From the NCBI GenBank assembly GCA_004298115.1, contig SCRJ01000017.1, positions 1 through 58,601 on the forward strand: a stretch of DNA of 58,601 nucleotides. Reading direction: 5' to 3'. The stretch comes from Acidobacteriota bacterium. Its GTDB lineage: Bacteria; Acidobacteriota; Thermoanaerobaculia; Thermoanaerobaculales; Thermoanaerobaculaceae. The notes under the pieces were generated by a model. The model was not told the DNA's origin. It did no database searches and worked only from the letters and a program-made list of their open reading frames with translations. Shown here piece by piece: positions 7,861-19,906 of the stretch. Position numbers and translations under genes: made by a program. The stretch's first letter is position 1, and every line of letters begins with the position of its first letter.

Positions 7861-8221
7861 CGCGCTCATCTTACTCGTGGACGACGAGCCCAACATCCGG
7901 GAAACCGTCTCGTTCATCCTCGAGATGGAAGGGTTCCCGGTCGCAACCGCCGAGGACGGCGAGGAGGGGCTCGAGAAGATCCGCGCCCTGCGGCCGGCGG
8001 TGGTCCTCCTCGACGCCATGATGCCGAGGCGGGACGGTTTCGACGTGTGCCGGACGGTGAAGGCCGATCCCGAGCTCGCCGCGGTGAAGATCGTGATGCT
8101 GACGGCGCTCGGGCAGAAGGCCGACCAGGAGAAGGGCCGCGCCGCCGGAGCGGACTTCTACGTCACCAAACCGTTCGACGAGGAGGAGCTGCTCGCCCTC
8201 CTGCGCCGCCTCACCGGCTGA
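7853..8221 (+). CDS. Single-domain CheY-like response regulator
   Basis: 122 aa from a GTG at 7853, overlapping the phosphatase gene by 8 nt. A complete receiver: acidic pair in LLVDDEPN, phosphoacceptor Asp in VVLLDAMMPRRDG, Thr in IVMLTALG and Lys in YVTKPFD. There is no output domain, so it should act by protein-protein contact or as a phosphotransfer intermediate. As last gene of the operon it is the obvious phosphate acceptor for the two kinases encoded upstream, one of which has a dead receiver. Confidence 0.9.
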   Translation: MSNALILLVDDEPNIRETVSFILEMEGFPVATAEDGEEGLEKIRALRPAVVLLDAMMPRRDGFDVCRTVKADPELAAVKIVMLTALGQKADQEKGRAAGADFYVTKPFDEEELLALLRRLTG

Positions 8222-8304
8222 TCCGCGTCCGGCGGTCGCACCCCGTTGGCACCCCCCGTGTGTCGGCCGATGCCCGCAGCGGCCGGCGAGCGCGTCTCCA
8301 GGGC

Positions 8305-8310
8305 TACACT
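8305..8310 (+). promoter_or_regulatory. -10-like TACACT of the ATP-grasp gene (leaderless)
   Basis: TACACT ends 7 nt before the ATG at 8318, with no ribosome binding site between. It fits the leaderless pattern seen across the window. A TGGCACC upstream (8255-8261) is not followed by a TTGC at sigma-54 spacing. Confidence 0.55.
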
Positions 8311-8317
8311 ACCCGGC

Positions 8318-9199
8318 ATGCCGACCGTGGCGGTGCTGACCGCGAAGCCCGACCTGCCCGTGCACCGTGAACTTCAGGCGGCGGGGGAGGCGTGCGGGGT
8401 ACAGGTCGAGATCCTCGACGCCCTCGCGGTCGCGGCGCTGGACGCGCCGCCGCGTCTCTGGCGCGCCGGCCGTCCCGTCGCCGCGGCCGGCATCGGGGCG
8501 GTGCTGCCCCGGGTCGGGAACTGGCGGCCGGATGCCGTGCTCGCCGTGCTCGCCGTGTTGCGGGCGTCGGGCGTGGCCGCGCTCAACGAGCCCGCGGCGA
8601 TCCGGACCGGCCGCGACCACTGGCGCACCGCGTGCGCTCTGGCGGCCGCCGGGGTGCCGCACCCGGCGACCGTCGCCGGCTCCGAGCCCGAGGTGCTCGC
8701 GGCCGCGGCCGCGGCCGCGTTCGGGTTTCCAGTCGTGGTCAAGCAACGCAGCTCCCGGCGGGGGATCGGGGTGATCCGCTGTGCGAGCGCGGCCGAGCTG
8801 GAGGCCGTGCTCGACTCGCTCTGGCGGGTCGGCGACGAGGTGGTCGTGCAGCGCTTCTGCCCGCCGGGCGGGGTGAGCCGGCGCGTGCTCGTGCTCGACG
8901 GCGAGGTGCTCGGTGCGGCCGAGCACCGCGCGCCGGAGGGGGAGTTCCGCGCCAACGCCGCGCGCGGCGCGGCGGTGCGGGGAGTCGCGGCGGACGGCGA
9001 GACGACCGGGCTGGCGGTGTGCGCCGCGCGGGCGACCGGCCTCGCGTTCGCCGGCGTGGACCTGATCCCGGACGGCGGTCGCTGGGTGGTGGGCGAGGTC
9101 AACCCTTCGCCGGGATGGACGCACTTCGCCGCCGCGACCGGGGCGCCGGTGGCGGCCCGCGTGGTCGCGGCGCTCGCGAGGCGGAGCGGGGACCGGTGA
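8318..9199 (+). CDS. ATP-grasp ligase of the RimK-like type
   Basis: 293 aa. The N-terminal third is a pre-ATP-grasp alpha/beta domain (VLPRVGNWRPDAV). ATP-grasp features follow: FPVVVKQRSSRRGIGV (ATP-binding Lys and glycine-rich loop, about residues 143-158), VVVQRFCPPGG, and the metal-binding end FAGVDLIPDGGRWVVGEVNPSPGW with Asp, Glu and Asn. RimK-family enzymes join an amino acid or amine to a carboxylate using ATP; the substrate here cannot be read from sequence. The stop overlaps the GTG of the next gene (GTGA), so an operon of two is likely. Confidence 0.8.
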   Translation: MPTVAVLTAKPDLPVHRELQAAGEACGVQVEILDALAVAALDAPPRLWRAGRPVAAAGIGAVLPRVGNWRPDAVLAVLAVLRASGVAALNEPAAIRTGRDHWRTACALAAAGVPHPATVAGSEPEVLAAAAAAAFGFPVVVKQRSSRRGIGVIRCASAAELEAVLDSLWRVGDEVVVQRFCPPGGVSRRVLVLDGEVLGAAEHRAPEGEFRANAARGAAVRGVAADGETTGLAVCAARATGLAFAGVDLIPDGGRWVVGEVNPSPGWTHFAAATGAPVAARVVAALARRSGDR

Positions 9200-10368
9200 G
9201 CGACCCGTTCACATGCGCCGCCGAGGTCCGCCTGAAGCCCGGGCGCGACGCATCGGTGCGCGGGCGCCACCCGTGGGTGTACCGCGGGGCGCTCGCCGGC
9301 CCGCTGCCCGCGGGGCCGGCGCCGGTGCGAGTGGCGGCGGCGAACGGCCGGCCGCTCGGCGTCGCGCTGCCGGGTGGGCCCGGCTCGCTGGCGCTTCGCA
9401 TGGTGGCGTTCGGCGACGAGCGCTGGGACGCCGCGGCGCTGCGCCACCGCCTGCTCGCGGCAGCGAGGCTGCGGGAGCGCCTCGCCCTCGACGCCGACGC
9501 CTTCCGTCTCGTCCACGCCGAGGGCGACGGCCTGCCCGGCCTCGTGATCGACCGGTACGGCGCGGTCGCCGTGTGCCAGCTCTTCGCGCCCGCGTGGGAG
9601 CCGCTGCTCCCGGCCGTCCTCGACGTGCTGGCGTGCGATCTGGGCGCCGGCGACGTCCTGCTGCGCGGCGGGGATGGGGCGGGGAGCGCGCCGGCCGTGG
9701 TGCGCGGTCGCCCGGCCGCCGAGGTCGTCATCCGCGAGGGCGCCGTCCGCTACGCCGTGGACCTTCTCGGCGGCCAGAAGACGGGCTTCTTCCTCGATCA
9801 GCGCGAGAACCGCCGCCTCGTCGCCTCGCTCTCCCGGGGGGCGTCGCTGCTCAACCTCTTCTCCTACAGCGGCGGCTTTGCGGTCGCGGCGCTCGCCGCC
9901 GGCGCCGCGCGGGCCGTCAACGTCGACGCCTCACCGCAGGCCCTCGCCCTGGCGCGGCGCGCGTACGCGCTCAACGGGCTGCCGGCGGATGACGCCGGCT
10001 TCGTGGCCGGGGATGCGTTCCGCGTCGCGCGCGCGCTGGCGGCGGCTTCCGAGCGCTTCGGCGTCGTGGTCGTGGACCCCCCCGCGTTCGTGAAGCGCAA
10101 GGCCGACCTCGCAGCCGGGCTGCGCGGTTACAAGGACATCAACTTGCACGCGATGCGCCTGGTGGAGCCGGGCGGGTTGGTGCTGGCTTGCTCCTGCTCG
10201 GCGCTCGTGGGTGAGGACCAGTTCGGCGAGATGCTGGCCGCCGCCGCGCTCGACGCCGGCCGGACGGTGCGCGTGCTGGCGCGCCGCGGGGCGGGGCCGG
10301 ACCACCCGGTCTCGGCGTTCTGCCGTGAGGCGGAGCACCTCAAGGCGTGGCTGGTTGCGGTAAACTGA
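9196..10368 (+). CDS. rlmI: RlmI-like 23S rRNA (cytosine-5) methyltransferase
   Basis: 390 aa from a GTG overlapping the upstream stop. It has an N-terminal PUA-like domain (VRGRHPWVYRGAL), a central RlmI-specific stretch (LPGLVIDRYG, then GQKTGFFLDQRENR), and a class I S-adenosylmethionine methyltransferase fold: LNLFSYSGGFAVAAL (motif I), VNVDASPQAL, VVVDPPAFVK (motif IV) and LVLACSCSALV. RlmI methylates C1962 of 23S rRNA in E. coli; the DPPAF and CSCS motifs are those of this family. The exact target base is inferred. Confidence 0.85.
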   Translation: MSDPFTCAAEVRLKPGRDASVRGRHPWVYRGALAGPLPAGPAPVRVAAANGRPLGVALPGGPGSLALRMVAFGDERWDAAALRHRLLAAARLRERLALDADAFRLVHAEGDGLPGLVIDRYGAVAVCQLFAPAWEPLLPAVLDVLACDLGAGDVLLRGGDGAGSAPAVVRGRPAAEVVIREGAVRYAVDLLGGQKTGFFLDQRENRRLVASLSRGASLLNLFSYSGGFAVAALAAGAARAVNVDASPQALALARRAYALNGLPADDAGFVAGDAFRVARALAAASERFGVVVVDPPAFVKRKADLAAGLRGYKDINLHAMRLVEPGGLVLACSCSALVGEDQFGEMLAAAALDAGRTVRVLARRGAGPDHPVSAFCREAEHLKAWLVAVN

Positions 10369-10423
10369 CAGCCGATGATCCGGTTCTTGACGGCGTTGCG
10401 GTCCGGCGGGGCGCGGTGGGCTG

Positions 10424-10459
10424 ACCTGAGGCCGGAGCGGGCTCAGGTGTCACACTTTT
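10424..10459 (+). terminator. Probable Rho-independent terminator after the methyltransferase gene
   Basis: ACCTGAG (10424-10430) pairs with CTCAGGT (10442-10448) around a GC-rich loop that can add further pairs, followed by a T-run at 10454-10460. It lies 56 nt after the stop at 10368 and would separate this operon from the pilin operon. Confidence 0.5.
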
Positions 10460-10538
10460 TCCGATTTCAAGGGGGGTAGGGTGTGATGCGGCGAAGATCC
10501 CAAGGCGTATGTTCTTTTCTTCCAAGACATCCACGTGG

Positions 10539-10554
10539 TGGCACGGGGGTTGCG
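10539..10554 (+). promoter_or_regulatory. Sigma-54 (-24/-12) promoter of the minor pilin operon
   Basis: TGGCACG-GGGG-TTGCG matches the sigma-54 consensus at every conserved base. The predicted transcription start is near 10565, 2 nt before the in-frame GTG at 10567, which decides the start of the first pilin gene and gives it a normal short leader peptide. Sigma-54 control of pilin genes is well known in Pseudomonas, Geobacter and Myxococcus. No sigma-54 activator gene is in the window. Confidence 0.75.
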
Positions 10555-10566
10555 TTGACACCGACC

Positions 10567-11172
10567 GTGATATGCGCGAAGCGAGGTGTCTGCCGCCGCA
10601 GTGCCGGGTTCACGCTGATCGAGGCGCTGGTCGTGCTCGCGATCGTGGGGCTGCTGACCCTCGTTGCGATCGTGCCGATCAACTCGGCCTGGCAGCGATC
10701 GCGCCTCGAGACGACCGCGGGGGACATCCGCAACTTCCTGCAGTCGGCGTACTTCGAGGCGATCGACCAGCACACGCAAGTGGTCGTGACGCTGCAGCAG
10801 AACGCCGCGACCGGGCGGTGGGAGCTGCACCTCACCCCGCCGCCTCCGCCGCCGCGTACCGCGAACGGGACGCTCGTGCTCCCGGAGTTCGTGAGCTTCG
10901 CCGACAACCCGGCGGCGACCGCGGGCGGATGGCCGGTGTCGGCGGCCGACGCCACGGTCCGGGGCCTCACCTGCGACCCGGGCGGGCGGACGATCGTCCC
11001 CGCCGGCTTCACGGGCTCGACGGTCGAGGCCGCGGGGCAGGCGGTGGAGGAGGTGAAGACGTTGGCGATCACCCACGTCAGCATGGTGGACGGCAGCCTG
11101 CAGCCCAACATCCGCGAGGACGTCCAGCTCTTCCCGATCTGGAACGCCACGATCCGGAAGGTCGTCCGATGA
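10567..11172 (+). CDS. Type IV minor pilin / pseudopilin, FimT-GspH-like
   Basis: 201 aa from a GTG at 10567. The class III leader is basic and ends in Gly14, followed by FTLIEALVVLAIVGLL: a prepilin peptidase site with Glu at mature position 5 and a hydrophobic helix. The rest is a GspH/FimT-like globular domain with a proline run (PPPPPP) in a loop. A longer reading from 10483-10486 gives a 41-residue leader, but that start lies upstream of the sigma-54 promoter and is less likely. It overlaps the next gene by 4 nt (ATGA). Probably part of the pilus-tip priming complex with the next four gene products. Confidence 0.78.
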   Translation: MICAKRGVCRRSAGFTLIEALVVLAIVGLLTLVAIVPINSAWQRSRLETTAGDIRNFLQSAYFEAIDQHTQVVVTLQQNAATGRWELHLTPPPPPPRTANGTLVLPEFVSFADNPAATAGGWPVSAADATVRGLTCDPGGRTIVPAGFTGSTVEAAGQAVEEVKTLAITHVSMVDGSLQPNIREDVQLFPIWNATIRKVVR

Positions 11173-11681
11173 GCCGCGCCGCGACGGCCCCACCGGCAGG
11201 GAACGAACGGCGGCAGCGGGGCGTGACGCTCATCGAGGTGCTGGTGGCGTTCTTCATCCTGTTCGTCGTCACGCTCGCCGTGCTCCAGATGCTCTCGATG
11301 GCGTACATGGTGAACCTGGGAGCGCTGATCCGCACCGACCTGACGTACCGCGCCCAGCGCGTCGTCGAGACGATCCGGCTGCAGCAGTACCTTTCCTCCA
11401 TCGCCGGCGGCACGAACGCCGCCTGTTGCCCTCTCCCCGGCTCCGGCAGCCCGACCGTCCAGTACACGATCCCGTCCCTTTCGGGCGGCGCCTGCGACGC
11501 GTTCTGGGGGCCGGACGGGGCGAACGTGATGGAGCCGAACGCCCGCTACTCGCTCACGTACTCGATCGACGCCAACGGCCGTGTGGCCGTGCAGGCGCTC
11601 CCCCTGACAACCGGAGCCAACGTGTACCTCGGCCCGGCGGCGAACAAGGCGGTGGTCTATGTCGCGACGCTCCTTCCGTAA
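11169..11681 (+). CDS. pilV: Type IV minor pilin, PilV-like
   Basis: 170 aa; ATG overlaps the previous stop. The leader MSRAATAPPAGNERRQRG ends in Gly and is followed by VTLIEVLVAFFILFVVTLAVLQM, the prepilin cleavage site and helix with Glu5. The globular part contains two Cys pairs (AACCPLPG, GGACDAF) that may form disulfides. Order FimT-PilV-PilW-PilX-PilY1 matches classic minor pilin operons. The end overlaps the PilW-like gene by 23 nt. Confidence 0.8.
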   Translation: MSRAATAPPAGNERRQRGVTLIEVLVAFFILFVVTLAVLQMLSMAYMVNLGALIRTDLTYRAQRVVETIRLQQYLSSIAGGTNAACCPLPGSGSPTVQYTIPSLSGGACDAFWGPDGANVMEPNARYSLTYSIDANGRVAVQALPLTTGANVYLGPAANKAVVYVATLLP

Positions 11682-12933
11682 GCCCGGCGCCGGCTTCACG
11701 CTGGTCGAGGTGCTGGTCGTCGTGGCCGCGCTCGGGATGATCCTGTGGATGGTGGGCGCGCTCTTCTTCCCGATGCGGCAGGCGGCGGAGCGCCAGCGCC
11801 TGCAGGTCGAGGCGCGCCAGACCGCGCGCGGCGCCACCGATTACGTGGCGATGCTGGTGCGCGGCGCGACCGACATGAACGACATCACGAACCCGCGCAA
11901 CCCCGCCGCGATCCTCACCTTCCTCTACCAGGGCAACCCGCCCGGAGGACCGTCGGCTCCGATCCCGACCTGCGACGGGTCGGCCGGCTCGTCGTGCGTC
12001 CAGCTCTCCTACAACAACGTGACCGACGCGACGCTCGCCACCCCCGGGACCGACATCCTGACCCTCGGCGTGCCCTCGGCGCCGCTGCGGCTCAAACCGG
12101 CGCGGTGGAACGGCGCGTTCAGCAGCAGCCCGACCTCATGGGAGTTCGACCAGGGGTGCCCGAACGACGCCGCCAACAAGGCCGCGTTCGACCAGGCGAC
12201 CGGCCGCGACCCGGTCACCGGCTGGAGCCAGCCGCAGATGCTGATCGACAAGAACGGCAACTGGGTCTTCTACCAGATCACCAAGTACGACGACACGCAG
12301 AACGCGAACAGCTGCACCGCCCCCCCGGCCGCGTGGTGCACGGACCCGCAGTCGGGCGAGGTCGTGCCCTGCCTGCAGGTGATCGCCAACCCCGGCAACG
12401 CGGCGCTCAACGCGCCCGGCGGGCAGCGCAACTACGTCGAGCCGGTGACCCTCATCGTCGGGTTGCAGTACGCCGTGTTGCGCGTCTGCGACGGCTGGCT
12501 CGAGCAGAAGGCCGGGATCTTCAACCCCACGACCGACGCCAACTGCCCGGCGCTCGCGGCCGGGGCGCCGTTCCCCCCGTACGTGACCAAGACGGGGTGG
12601 TCGCCGCTGCTGCCGAACGTGGAGGACCTGCAGTTCACCTACCTGTTCCGCGACGGCACCTTTGGCAACGGGCCGGCCGGCTCGATGACGACCCCCGCCG
12701 GCGTGCCGACCATGAGCGCGAGCCCGCTCGTGCCCCCGGACATCCGGGCCGTCATCGGCATCCGGGTCACGGTCACCGCGCGCTCCTCGACGCCGGTGAC
12801 GGTCGGGGGAGGGAAGACGCCGATGGCGCCCCCGGCCGCCGAGGACCACGTCCCGGCCGGCGGCGCGGACGCCTACTTCCGCTATCAGCTCTCGTCCACA
12901 TCGCTGCTGCGCAACCGGGACGCGGGGTACTGA
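11659..12933 (+). CDS. pilW: Type IV minor pilin, PilW-like
   Basis: 424 aa. Leader MSRRSFRKPGAG followed by FTLVEVLVVVAALGMILWMVG, a standard prepilin cleavage site. The globular domain is large and contains several Cys residues (PTCDGSAGSSCVQL, CTAPPAAWCTDP, VPCLQV) likely to form periplasmic disulfides. The C-terminal third (VEDLQFTYLFRDG ... DIRAVIGIRVTVTARS) is the part best conserved in PilW proteins. It starts 23 nt inside the PilV-like gene and ends 2 nt before the PilX-like gene. Confidence 0.8.
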   Translation: MSRRSFRKPGAGFTLVEVLVVVAALGMILWMVGALFFPMRQAAERQRLQVEARQTARGATDYVAMLVRGATDMNDITNPRNPAAILTFLYQGNPPGGPSAPIPTCDGSAGSSCVQLSYNNVTDATLATPGTDILTLGVPSAPLRLKPARWNGAFSSSPTSWEFDQGCPNDAANKAAFDQATGRDPVTGWSQPQMLIDKNGNWVFYQITKYDDTQNANSCTAPPAAWCTDPQSGEVVPCLQVIANPGNAALNAPGGQRNYVEPVTLIVGLQYAVLRVCDGWLEQKAGIFNPTTDANCPALAAGAPFPPYVTKTGWSPLLPNVEDLQFTYLFRDGTFGNGPAGSMTTPAGVPTMSASPLVPPDIRAVIGIRVTVTARSSTPVTVGGGKTPMAPPAAEDHVPAGGADAYFRYQLSSTSLLRNRDAGY

Positions 12934-12935
12934 CC

Positions 12936-13670
12936 ATGGCCGACACCCGAAATCGCCGAACCGACGCGGGCGAGCGCGGCATCGCGCTGATCATGGTGAT
13001 CCTGCTGCTCCTCGTCCTCACCGTCCTCGGGATCACCGCCACGATGATGATGACGCAGGAGGACCGCATCTCCGGCCGGCAGGAGACGCAAAAGGCCGCC
13101 TTCTACGCCGCCGACGCCGGGCTGCGGCGGGGCGAGACGATCCTCGGTCTCACGAAGTACAAGAACGCCAACCTCACCGCGTTCCTGGCGCACACCCCGA
13201 TCGCGCACACCGTGGCGGTCACGCCCGTCGTCCCCGTGCCGCCTCCGGGCTGGGACATCACCCACCTCGGCACCTACCTCACCACCGTGGCGGGGGGCGG
13301 CACCGAGCTGGCCAACCAGGAGGTCCCGCAGGTGGTGGTGGGCGGGGACACGTTCGACCGGGTGCGCGCCTACTACAGCCTGTACGTGCGCAACAACCCT
13401 GAGGACACCACGCCGGGGAGCCCCCTGGCGACGCCCCCCGGCGGCCAGGTGAGCCCGCTCGTCAACTACGACACGCGGCTGCGCCTGGTCTCGGTCGGCT
13501 TCCTCACCGACGCGAAGGGGGTGGACCCGACCACCGGGGCCGCCCGGGTGCTGGCCGTGAAGATCCTCGAGGAAGAGCTGAACTGGGTGGGGTCGGCCGG
13601 CGGCAAGGACGACCAGGCCGACGGGAACCCGGGCGCCACCAACTCCAGTATGTGGCAAGGCGGAAGCTGA
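12936..13670 (+). CDS. pilX: Type IV pilus assembly protein, PilX-like
   Basis: 244 aa. N-terminal [15 protein letters not shown] then [32 protein letters not shown] and [16 protein letters not shown]: the PilX N-terminal motif, in which Glu5 of normal pilins is absent and an AxxAxxAG-like helix follows. The remainder is Pro/Thr-rich with few secondary-structure landmarks. Sits directly between the PilW-like and PilY1 genes, as expected for the minor pilin complex. Confidence 0.8.
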   Translation: MADTRNRRTDAGERGIALIMVILLLLVLTVLGITATMMMTQEDRISGRQETQKAAFYAADAGLRRGETILGLTKYKNANLTAFLAHTPIAHTVAVTPVVPVPPPGWDITHLGTYLTTVAGGGTELANQEVPQVVVGGDTFDRVRAYYSLYVRNNPEDTTPGSPLATPPGGQVSPLVNYDTRLRLVSVGFLTDAKGVDPTTGAARVLAVKILEEELNWVGSAGGKDDQADGNPGATNSSMWQGGS

Positions 13671-13716
13671 CGCGAGCCGGCGCGAGAACCGCGCCGGCGC
13701 GGTTGTGGAGGTCGTG

Positions 13717-18225
<4,509 letters not shown>

Positions 18226-18239
18226 CGCCAAGCGCGGGT

Positions 18240-18282
18240 GGCACGGCACGGGGTGGGCGCGAGCCCACCCCGTTGTCGTGCC
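18240..18282 (+). terminator. Hairpin terminator after pilY1
   Basis: A 10-bp perfect stem CGGGGTGGGC / GCCCACCCCG closes on a GCGA tetraloop, with an outer GGCACG/CGTGCC pairing around it. It starts 15 nt after the stop at 18225. There is no strong T-run. Confidence 0.6.
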
Positions 18283-18379
18283 TCAAGCGGGGAGTGCGAG
18301 CGGAAAGGAAGAGTTGAGGGAAGACGGAAGCAGCCGGCGCTCCGACCTCGCCTTTCCTCGTCCCTTCACCCTCGTCTAC

Positions 18380-18407
18380 GGACCACGGACCCCGGACCAC
18401 GGTCCGC
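18380..18407. repeat. GGACCAC heptamer array (3-4 units)
   Basis: GGACCAC, GGACCCC, GGACCAC, then a partial unit, followed by CGTCTCTCC. It lies between convergent genes, just past the 3' end of the UPF0173 gene at 18428. Same family as the arrays at 19874, 43800 and 47070. Confidence 0.75.
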
Positions 18408-18427
18408 GTCTCTCCTGCGCCCCGCAA

Positions 18428-19048
18428 CTACTCCTTCGCCTTGACCACGACCTCGATCCCGCTGCCGGCCAGCAGCCGCGCGAAACGGCGGGCGTCCGCC
18501 TCGGCGCCGACGATCGCGCCGTAGTGCATGGGCACGGCCACCTTCGGCCGGATCGCGCGCGCCGCCTGGGCGGCCTCCTCGGCGGTCATGACGTACGTCC
18601 CGGAGACCGGCAGCAGCGCAACGTCGGGGGCGAGGCCGGTCATCTCCGGAATGAGGTCGGTGTCGCCGGCGTGGTAGTAGGTCACGCCGCCGACCTTAAA
18701 CACGTAGCCGACCTTGCCGTCGGCCCTGGGGTGGAACGCCTTGTCGGTGTTGTACGCGGGCACCGCGGTGATCGCGACGCCCTTGACGGTTCTGGTCTCG
18801 CCGGCCGCGATCACCTCGACCCGAACCGTACACTTGGCGGCGACCTCGGCGGGCCCGACCACGGTCGTGGCGGGGGTCAGGACGCGGGCGAGGTCGGGCT
18901 CGGAGAGGTGGTCGAAGTGGTCGTGGGTGAGGAGGACGATATCGGCCGGCGGCAGGTCGCCTCCGAGCTGGTACGGGTCGGTGTACACGACCGGGGGGCC
19001 GTCGACGCGGAAGCAGTCGTGGCCGAGCCAGTGCAGGTGGTCTGTCAT
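18428..19048 (-). CDS. UPF0173 metal-dependent hydrolase (beta-lactamase fold), cytoplasmic copy
   Basis: 206 aa from an ATG at 19048 preceded by GGGAGG; the GTG one codon earlier is an alternative. Motifs of the metallo-beta-lactamase-like UPF0173 family: HWLGHDCFRV at the N terminus, LLTHDHFDH (HxHxDH metal site, near residue 41), VTYYHAGDTDLIPEM and MHYGAIVG near the end. There is no signal peptide. The substrate of this family is not established. The next gene upstream (19095-19778) is a tandem paralogue, and their 3' ends are nearly identical in DNA. Confidence 0.85.
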   Translation of the reverse strand: MTDHLHWLGHDCFRVDGPPVVYTDPYQLGGDLPPADIVLLTHDHFDHLSEPDLARVLTPATTVVGPAEVAAKCTVRVEVIAAGETRTVKGVAITAVPAYNTDKAFHPRADGKVGYVFKVGGVTYYHAGDTDLIPEMTGLAPDVALLPVSGTYVMTAEEAAQAARAIRPKVAVPMHYGAIVGAEADARRFARLLAGSGIEVVVKAKE

Positions 19049-19094
19049 CACGGGAGCCTCCCTCGGGCGCCGCGGCGCCCACTCGCGCGCGTCC

Positions 19095-19778
19095 CTACTC
19101 CTTTGCCTTGACCACGACCTCGATCCCGCTGCCGGCGAGCAGCGCCGCGAAGCGGCGGCCATCCGCCTCGGCGCCGACGAGCGACCCGTAGTGCATCGGC
19201 ACGGCCACCTTGGGCTTGATCGCGCGCGCCGCCCGCGCCGCCTCGGCAGCGTCCATCGTGTACGTGCCTCCGACCGGCAGCAGCGCGACGTCGGGGCGGA
19301 GTCCGGCCATCTCGGGGATGAGGTCGGTGTCGCCGGCGTGGTAGTAGGTCACGCCGCCGACGGTGACGAGGTAGCCGACGTTGCCGGCCTGCTGCGGGTG
19401 GTAGGGCTTGCCGATGTTGTACGCCGGCACGGTGCGGATCGTCACGCCCATGACTGTCTTCGTCTCGCCAGGGACGATCACCTCGACCGGGGGCGGCAGC
19501 TTGGCCGCCGCCTCGCGCGGCGCGACCACGACGGTCGTGGCCGTGCGGACCTTCGCCACGTCGGCCGGCGAACAGTGGTCGAAGTGGGCGTGGGTGATCA
19601 GGATGATGCCGGCCTGCGGGAGGCCGTCGGGAAGTCGGAACGGGTCCAGGTAGATCACCGGCGGGCCGTCGATGCGAAACGCGCTCTGCCCGAACCAGTG
19701 CAGCCCAGCGGTCAGGTCCGCCGCCGCCGCGCCGGCGGCGCCCAGGGCGAACAGCGCCACGACTGCGAGAGGTTTCAT
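19095..19778 (-). CDS. UPF0173 metal-dependent hydrolase, exported copy
   Basis: 227 aa; GGAGG lies 5 nt before the ATG. Unlike its neighbour it begins with a signal peptide (MKPLAVVALFALGAAGAAAA) and is therefore probably periplasmic. The same family motifs follow: HWFGQSAFRI, LITHAHFDH, VTYYHAGDTDLIPEM and MHYGSLVG, and both copies end in GIEVVVKAKE. The two probably arose by tandem duplication, with gain or loss of export. It is separated from the downstream copy by 46 nt, so the genes may be co-transcribed. Confidence 0.85.
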   Translation of the reverse strand: MKPLAVVALFALGAAGAAAADLTAGLHWFGQSAFRIDGPPVIYLDPFRLPDGLPQAGIILITHAHFDHCSPADVAKVRTATTVVVAPREAAAKLPPPVEVIVPGETKTVMGVTIRTVPAYNIGKPYHPQQAGNVGYLVTVGGVTYYHAGDTDLIPEMAGLRPDVALLPVGGTYTMDAAEAARAARAIKPKVAVPMHYGSLVGAEADGRRFAALLAGSGIEVVVKAKE

Positions 19779-19873
19779 CGGGACCTCCGGGGCCGATCCG
19801 GGCCCCCACTCCAGCGAGTCTCGGCCGCTCGAAGCCGATTTTCAAGCCCCGGGCCCCGGGTCCCGGGCTCTAC

Positions 19874-19896
19874 TGACCACGGACCACTGACCACGG
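19874..19896. repeat. GGACCAC-type heptamer array (3 units)
   Basis: TGACCAC, GGACCAC, TGACCAC, then GG, followed by CCCGTCTCTAC, which runs into the stop of the PIN-PhoH gene. A short GC palindrome (CCCGGGCCCCGGGTCCCGGG) lies just to its left at 19848-19866. Confidence 0.7.
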
Positions 19897-19906
19897 TTCC
19901 CCGTCT

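Noticed and set aside
8255-8270. TGGCACC upstream of the ATP-grasp gene as a sigma-54 promoter
   Set aside because: The -12 position reads GTGTG rather than TTGC at the required spacing, and a good leaderless -10 is present closer to the gene.
10375-10480. 34-codon frame after the methyltransferase gene, with TAAACT 8 nt before its ATG
   Set aside because: The frame runs through a hairpin and T-run that look like the terminator, and the TAAACT is the end of the upstream gene. The peptide has no recognisable features.
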